Shown here: positions 60,717 through 64,000 of the stretch, piece by piece
How the letters are laid out: each line of letters opens with the position of its first letter
How positions within the stretch are numbered: position 1 is the first letter of the stretch
Source: Bacteroidaceae bacterium
Lineage (GTDB): Bacteria; Bacteroidota; Bacteroidia; Bacteroidales; Bacteroidaceae
Direction: 5' to 3'
Assembly (NCBI GenBank): GCA_017552435.1
Contig: JAFZPZ010000110.1
Coordinates: forward strand, 1 to 64,000
DNA length: 64,000 bases
The notes under the pieces: model-generated
What the model saw: the letters and a program-made list of their open reading frames with translations, nothing else
The model's database searches: none
What the model was told of the DNA's origin: nothing
Made by a program: the position numbers and the translations under genes

Positions 60717-60785
60717 ATCCGGTGTAACTTACCTGGATGTACTGGGAATATCCCAGTAGAATCCAGGTAAAATTGTGAACCGGAT
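60717..60785. other. Structured region, hairpin H3 (nested stems)
   Basis: Outer ATCCGGT/ACCGGAT (60717-60723 with 60779-60785), then TTACCTGGAT/ATCCAGGTAA (60729-60738 with 60761-60770), then TACTGGGA/TCCCAGTA with a 3-nt loop. 25 base pairs in three stacked helices: a strong structure. Confidence 0.75.
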
Positions 60786-60793
60786 GTTTAAAA

Positions 60794-60845
60794 CCGTTGG
60801 ATGCCTTGCAGACCGCAGGGTGCGCTCCCCTACCCTGCTCAACGG
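60794..60845. other. Structured region, hairpin H4
   Basis: CCGTTG/CAACGG outside GCAGGGT/ACCCTGC (60815-60821 with 60832-60838). Two stems with internal loops. Confidence 0.65.
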
Positions 60846-60876
60846 ACTCGGCACATCTCTTTAGTCGCTCGATATT

Positions 60877-60960
60877 CACAGTGTAATACGAAGGCGCCGG
60901 CCGGCGTCGTATAACAGTAGGGATACGACGCCGGCCTACGCCTTCCCTTATTTCACTGTG
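60877..60960. other. Structured region, hairpin H5 (27 bp)
   Basis: CACAGTG/CACTGTG outside, AAGGCG/CGCCTT in the middle, then a 14-bp perfect stem GGCCGGCGTCGTAT/ATACGACGCCGGCC around a 10-nt loop. The longest GC-rich stem of the window. Confidence 0.8.
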
Positions 60961-61048
60961 CGTTAAATGTGTCCGTCTGGCAGGTTGTACCCTGTGCTGG
61001 GATTGCTATGCTCCGTGCCCGGTGCATGTCTGTATAGTGTCGATGAGA

Positions 61049-61142
61049 CGATCAGGTTTGTACCTGTCGGGCCTCCTGGTGGGCCACATCACATAGGGAT
61101 GTCGGCCCCCTGGCGTCCCTACAGGTATCTAAAACCTGATCG
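61049..61142. other. Structured region, hairpin H6
   Basis: CGATCAGGTTT/AAACCTGATCG (11 bp), TACCTGT/ACAGGTA (7 bp), GGGCC/GGCCC and ACATC/GATGT stacked inward with internal loops. Ends 1 nt before the stop of the 71-aa gene. Confidence 0.75.
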
Positions 61143-61143
61143 A

Positions 61144-61359
61144 CTAAAGATACACCAAATGGTCACGGCCTACAGCCGTAAACACTCCTCGAAGGGCGTG
61201 TGCCAGATATCCCACGCAGTCCTCACGTTCTTGCTCATCCTTCACCTCGTCGCCGATATAGTCGGCAAAGGAATTTTCGTAGTACGTCTCAGAATCTGTG
61301 TATTCGTCCTTGCTGATAGGCTTAGACGAAATCTGATAAATTTTACTGTGCATAGTCAT
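61144..61359 (-). CDS. Hypothetical protein, 71 aa
   Basis: MTMHSKIYQISSKPISKDEY start; acidic centre and hydrophobic end (GRDHLVYL). Borders the structured region on its right side, so a transcript from this gene would run into the hairpins. Not recognised. Confidence 0.6.
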   Translation of the reverse strand: MTMHSKIYQISSKPISKDEYTDSETYYENSFADYIGDEVKDEQEREDCVGYLAHALRGVFTAVGRDHLVYL

Positions 61360-61390
61360 TGCCCGTCATGCCGATAGCGCAGCCTTAATT

Positions 61391-61418
61391 ATGAACTATG
61401 AATTATGAACTATGAACA
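61391..61418. repeat. Four ATGAAYT-type heptamers
   Basis: ATGAACT, ATGAATT, ATGAACT, ATGAACA end to end, between the 71-aa and MutS-I genes. This kind of simple repeat is common between genes in Bacteroidetes. Confidence 0.7.
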
Positions 61419-61423
61419 ATTCC

Positions 61424-62425
61424 TTACGCTGCCTTCAGCAACTTCTTCACATCCTCGGGGATGTCCTTGCCAGCCAACAGGTCGTTGAGCATAGCGGCTA
61501 CATCCTCCTTGGTGTAGCACTTCTTCTCGGCCTCCTTCTTCGCCTTGCGCTCGGCACTCTTCTTCGCCCACTCAGCTTTCTGTGCCTCCCAGCGAGCTTT
61601 TCCGTCGCGCTGTGCCTGCTCAAAGATAGCCATGCAGGCAGCTTCGGCACGCTTCCACGCCTCGCGGTCGTTGGTGTTGTAGGCACCGGCCAGTGCCTTA
61701 GCCACGTCTATATAGCGAGTGCCAAACAGCAGGATATAGACTTTGTTGCCGTTCAGGTCCTTCTTCCATGATGCGGACACCCACTTGTGGCCAGCATCCT
61801 TATGCCCCTGCCAGCGCGGATCATCCTCACCTCCAAAGCCGATAATCTGCGGAGCGGTGTTGCCCTTCTTGGTGGTATAGGTAGAGAACTCCACATGGGG
61901 AAGATCAGTGGCGGTTACATCGACAATCTCGCCCACTGCGTCGGGGTCAGGCTCACCGTTGGGGTCGGCCTCTTCCTCCACAGTCTGCTCGCTGATAGGC
62001 TCAGCAGGTGTCAGTGGAACAGTCACCGCCTTCTCTTCCTTCTCCGTAGGCTCTTCTGTCGCAGCAGGTTGATTGAGTTTCGGTGCCTCCAGCTGGTCAC
62101 AGATAGCCACGCGCTTGCCAGCCCTAATCAGTTTTGGCAGATAGGTATCGAGAGCATGGTGGGGGAAGCCCGCCATCTGCACGCCATCGCCCTTCGTAAG
62201 CGTGATGCCCAGCACCTCGGCTGCATCCTTCGCATCCTGCTCGTATGTCTCATAGAAGTCGCCACAGCGGAACAGCAGGATAGCGTTGGGGTTCTTCTCC
62301 TTCAGCTGCTTGAACTGCTTCATCATGGGTGACTCGTTAGCAGGGTTAGAAACTTGTGCGTTCTGCACGTTACCACTCTCGTTGTTGTTGGCCTTCTTGT
62401 TGGCCTTGATTTTCAAAGTTGCCAT
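61424..62425 (-). CDS. Stand-alone MutS domain I protein, 333 aa
   Basis: Residues about 33-125 ([20 protein letters not shown], then [19 protein letters not shown] and [20 protein letters not shown]) are the mismatch-recognition domain I of MutS, here with FYE retained. A long acidic linker ([20 protein letters not shown]) and a C-terminal domain with [16 protein letters not shown] and a lysine-rich tail follow; no MutS ATPase. This fusion is known to me from Bacteroidales mobile elements. It may bind mispaired or structured DNA. Confidence 0.8.
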   Translation of the reverse strand: MATLKIKANKKANNNESGNVQNAQVSNPANESPMMKQFKQLKEKNPNAILLFRCGDFYETYEQDAKDAAEVLGITLTKGDGVQMAGFPHHALDTYLPKLIRAGKRVAICDQLEAPKLNQPAATEEPTEKEEKAVTVPLTPAEPISEQTVEEEADPNGEPDPDAVGEIVDVTATDLPHVEFSTYTTKKGNTAPQIIGFGGEDDPRWQGHKDAGHKWVSASWKKDLNGNKVYILLFGTRYIDVAKALAGAYNTNDREAWKRAEAACMAIFEQAQRDGKARWEAQKAEWAKKSAERKAKKEAEKKCYTKEDVAAMLNDLLAGKDIPEDVKKLLKAA

Positions 62426-62458
62426 AATTGTATGATTTTAATTTGTTTGTTAAATTTA

Positions 62459-62950
62459 TTACGCTGCTTCATCCAGTTCTACTTCGCCCCACCAGCCTCC
62501 TAAAGCGTGCAGGTCGCTCTCATAGAGCTTGCTGATACAGGTAAAGAACCATGCGGCTGCCATTCTGTGAGCCGCCTCGTTCTCAATCTGATAGAGCACC
62601 GATTGGAAGAAATGCCACAGCCTTATACGCAGGTCATGCTTAGTCATCACGCCCTCCACCTGATGGAAAATGATGCCGTCGTCGGAGGTATAGCCGTCGT
62701 TGCCGATGAGTTCGCCCTTCTTGCAATAGGCTTCAAACACATCGTCATAGCTATTCTCGTCGGGTACAATAGGCTCGTGGTGGCTATACTGCTCGTTCAC
62801 ACTCGCCACGTTCAGGGCATAGACGTGATCAAACTCCTTGCGCACATTATCCAGGAACCAGCGGTGCGCATCACGTTTAGCCGATTCCATTCCGTACATC
62901 AGACCTGCGGCCTTGACGTACTCAACTTTGCCAATGATAAAACTGCTCAT
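62459..62950 (-). CDS. Hypothetical protein, 163 aa
   Basis: Start at ATG 62950 (MSSFIIGKVEYVKAAGLMYG); the open frame upstream crosses the terminator and is not credible. Mixed alpha/beta with a Trp-rich end (GGWWGEVELDEAA). Its G-x-V-E-Y-V-K-A-A-G-L-M-Y-G start is a pattern found near DUF932 genes in mobile elements. Function unknown. Confidence 0.65.
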   Translation of the reverse strand: MSSFIIGKVEYVKAAGLMYGMESAKRDAHRWFLDNVRKEFDHVYALNVASVNEQYSHHEPIVPDENSYDDVFEAYCKKGELIGNDGYTSDDGIIFHQVEGVMTKHDLRIRLWHFFQSVLYQIENEAAHRMAAAWFFTCISKLYESDLHALGGWWGEVELDEAA

Positions 62951-62980
62951 AACTGATTTTGATTTTGAGTTTATAAAAAG

Positions 62981-62999
62981 CCCCTCCTTTGTGGAGGGG
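62981..62999 (-). terminator. Rho-independent terminator after the DUF932 gene
   Basis: CCCCTCC-TTTGT-GGAGGGG (7-bp GC stem) followed on the minus strand by CTTTTT. Lies 12 nt beyond the DUF932 stop. It ends the transcript before the 163-aa gene. Confidence 0.85.
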
Positions 63000-63011
63000 T
63001 TGATGCTTTTA

Positions 63012-64000
63012 TTAGATACCCAGTCCGTAGCGGTCGCTGATATACTCCACAAAACTCTCGTTCTGTGGCAGGATGTTAGGCAGGTCCATAGAGGCCACCT
63101 TATAGAGCGCCGTGGCACTCTGGTACACATCATACAGCGCCACCTCCTGCTTGCGACTGAACGTCAGCAGCAGCGACTCCGTGAACCGGCTTATCTGCGT
63201 CTGCGTGAGCGGATAGCAGTTGCCGTTGGCCATACCGCGAACGTCGCGGTTCGACGAGTCGAAGGCCACACGGGTAGCCGTCAGTTCTCCCACCATCTGA
63301 AACAGGTCGTTAGGACTGATAGATATGCGCTTCATGCGCTCCAGCACCTCCATGTCGTCGGCAAAGCGGTAGCCCTGCACCATCTGGCGCACTCGCTGAA
63401 TGAACGTCTTTACGTCCATCTGTGTACGCTCTCCGTTGCCGTAGCTGCTCACAAGATGCGATGCACCGAGAATAGTCTGGTTACGGCACGCCTTGCAGTT
63501 TGCGCCAATAGCCACCTGCAAGCCACGCTGGTTAGTGGCCACCACGATATTCGCCATGTGGGTATCGGTTTCATAACGGGTAAGCGTGATGTTGCAGAAG
63601 ACTCTGTTAAACGTCACCGCTGCAAACGGAATGTCCTTCGTACCCGTGCGCTCCTGGTAAGCCTCCGTCAGCTGCTTGTTGATAGCGATGCCGTTGCCCT
63701 GCGCCCGGTTCTTGTTGTCGGCCACAAACAGGTCTTGGATAGCACACTCCGCATGATACTCACGGGCGATCTGCGCCACCTGATTGATGAGCGTATAGGC
63801 ATTGATGCCGTTGTTCAGGTTGCCGTCGCGGTCGGTAAGGTCGGCACTCGCCTGCAGCTGCGCCATAGTAATTCCCTTGGTCTTGCTCTCGTCAAGCGGA
63901 GCAAAGTACACGGTGTTGTCACTGATAGGAGCAATACGCTGGTTCTCGTCTGCGAGACTCAGCAATATCTCCTCGTTAGTAATCTCCTTGATGATGGGTG
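63012..64000 (-). CDS. DUF932 family protein (5' end beyond window)
   Basis: Open to the right edge, with about 328 visible residues; the true start lies outside. FAAVTFNRVFCNITLTRYETD, IANAVVATNQRG-like and TQMDVKTFIQRVRQMVQGY follow the DUF932 order, a family found in plasmids, conjugative elements and phages (related to phage/plasmid-like protein TIGR03299). Function is unknown; possible role in element replication or stability. Followed by its terminator. Confidence 0.75.
   Translation of the reverse strand, partial: PIIKEITNEEILLSLADENQRIAPISDNTVYFAPLDESKTKGITMAQLQASADLTDRDGNLNNGINAYTLINQVAQIAREYHAECAIQDLFVADNKNRAQGNGIAINKQLTEAYQERTGTKDIPFAAVTFNRVFCNITLTRYETDTHMANIVVATNQRGLQVAIGANCKACRNQTILGASHLVSSYGNGERTQMDVKTFIQRVRQMVQGYRFADDMEVLERMKRISISPNDLFQMVGELTATRVAFDSSNRDVRGMANGNCYPLTQTQISRFTESLLLTFSRKQEVALYDVYQSATALYKVASMDLPNILPQNESFVEYISDRYGLGI

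Noticed and set aside
60679..60879. 66-aa leftward ORF in the structured region (MNIERLKRCAESVEQ start)
   Set aside because: It coincides with two strong hairpins and has no neighbour-like leader; probably accidental, though a decayed gene is possible.
1..64000. CRISPR arrays, insertion sequences, transposase, integrase or reverse transcriptase genes
   Set aside because: I looked for spaced direct repeats, terminal inverted repeats and signature motifs and saw none in this window.
1..64000. Alternative genetic code (stop recoding as in some gut phages)
   Set aside because: Long genes end with TAA, TAG and TGA at sensible places with no in-frame stops needed, so standard code suffices.

Overview
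The window is bacteriophage or prophage DNA from a virus of Bacteroidales (Bacteroides/Prevotella-type host). Three things point there. Structural tail genes occupy the left 18 kb. Promoters match the Bacteroidetes consensus (TTTG, 19-20 nt, TAnnTTTG), most clearly at 46.25 and 48.4 kb. Several proteins belong to families I know mainly from Bacteroidales phages and mobile elements: DUF4494, DUF5131 radical SAM, a methylase-helicase giant, a stand-alone MutS domain I protein and DUF932. The genetic code looks standard. Both window ends cut through genes.

Layout. (1) 1-18.3 kb, tail and lysis module. A leftward block (partial 1577-aa protein, a 34-aa ORF, a 209-aa protein ending in six serines and a 2550-aa protein with serine-rich inserts) diverges at 13.2 kb from a rightward block (1046-aa and 353-aa tail proteins, then two holin-like membrane proteins). 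Both blocks start at near-identical promoters that share the box TGCCCTTGAC; a third copy precedes the lysis genes. A hairpin terminator at 18.45 kb separates this module from the oppositely oriented genes to its right. (2) 18.5-46.2 kb, about 45 leftward genes: a dense array of small accessory genes joined by a recurring stop/Shine-Dalgarno/start junction (20.7-27.2 kb); a replication and modification group (possible PD-(D/E)XK protein, Dam-type methylase, replication-associated protein, DUF4494); an odd tRNA gene with a 34-nt insertion in its anticodon loop; an AT-rich island of micro-genes; two further DNA methylases; a radical SAM / ASCH-like / PAPS-reductase-like cluster; and a primase-helicase of 1156 aa. 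(3) 46.2-47.1 kb, a control region: an 18-bp inverted repeat overlaps a strong leftward promoter, and next to it a rightward gene encodes an HTH regulator closed by a terminator. (4) 47.1-64 kb, a second leftward array: a secreted protein, many small proteins with AT-rich leaders, two look-alike micro membrane proteins, a 1626-aa methylase-helicase, a MutS-I protein and a DUF932 protein running off the right edge. A gene-free stretch at 60.5-61.1 kb holds at least six strong hairpins.

How it fits together. The HTH regulator and its operator probably control the early leftward operon that contains the primase. The methylases and the methylase-helicase plausibly protect phage DNA from host restriction. 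The TGCCCTTGAC promoters probably drive late structural and lysis genes. The strongest candidates for undescribed biology are the structured region at 60.5-61.1 kb, the tRNA with the enlarged anticodon loop, and the shared promoter and junction sequences that tie the gene arrays together.
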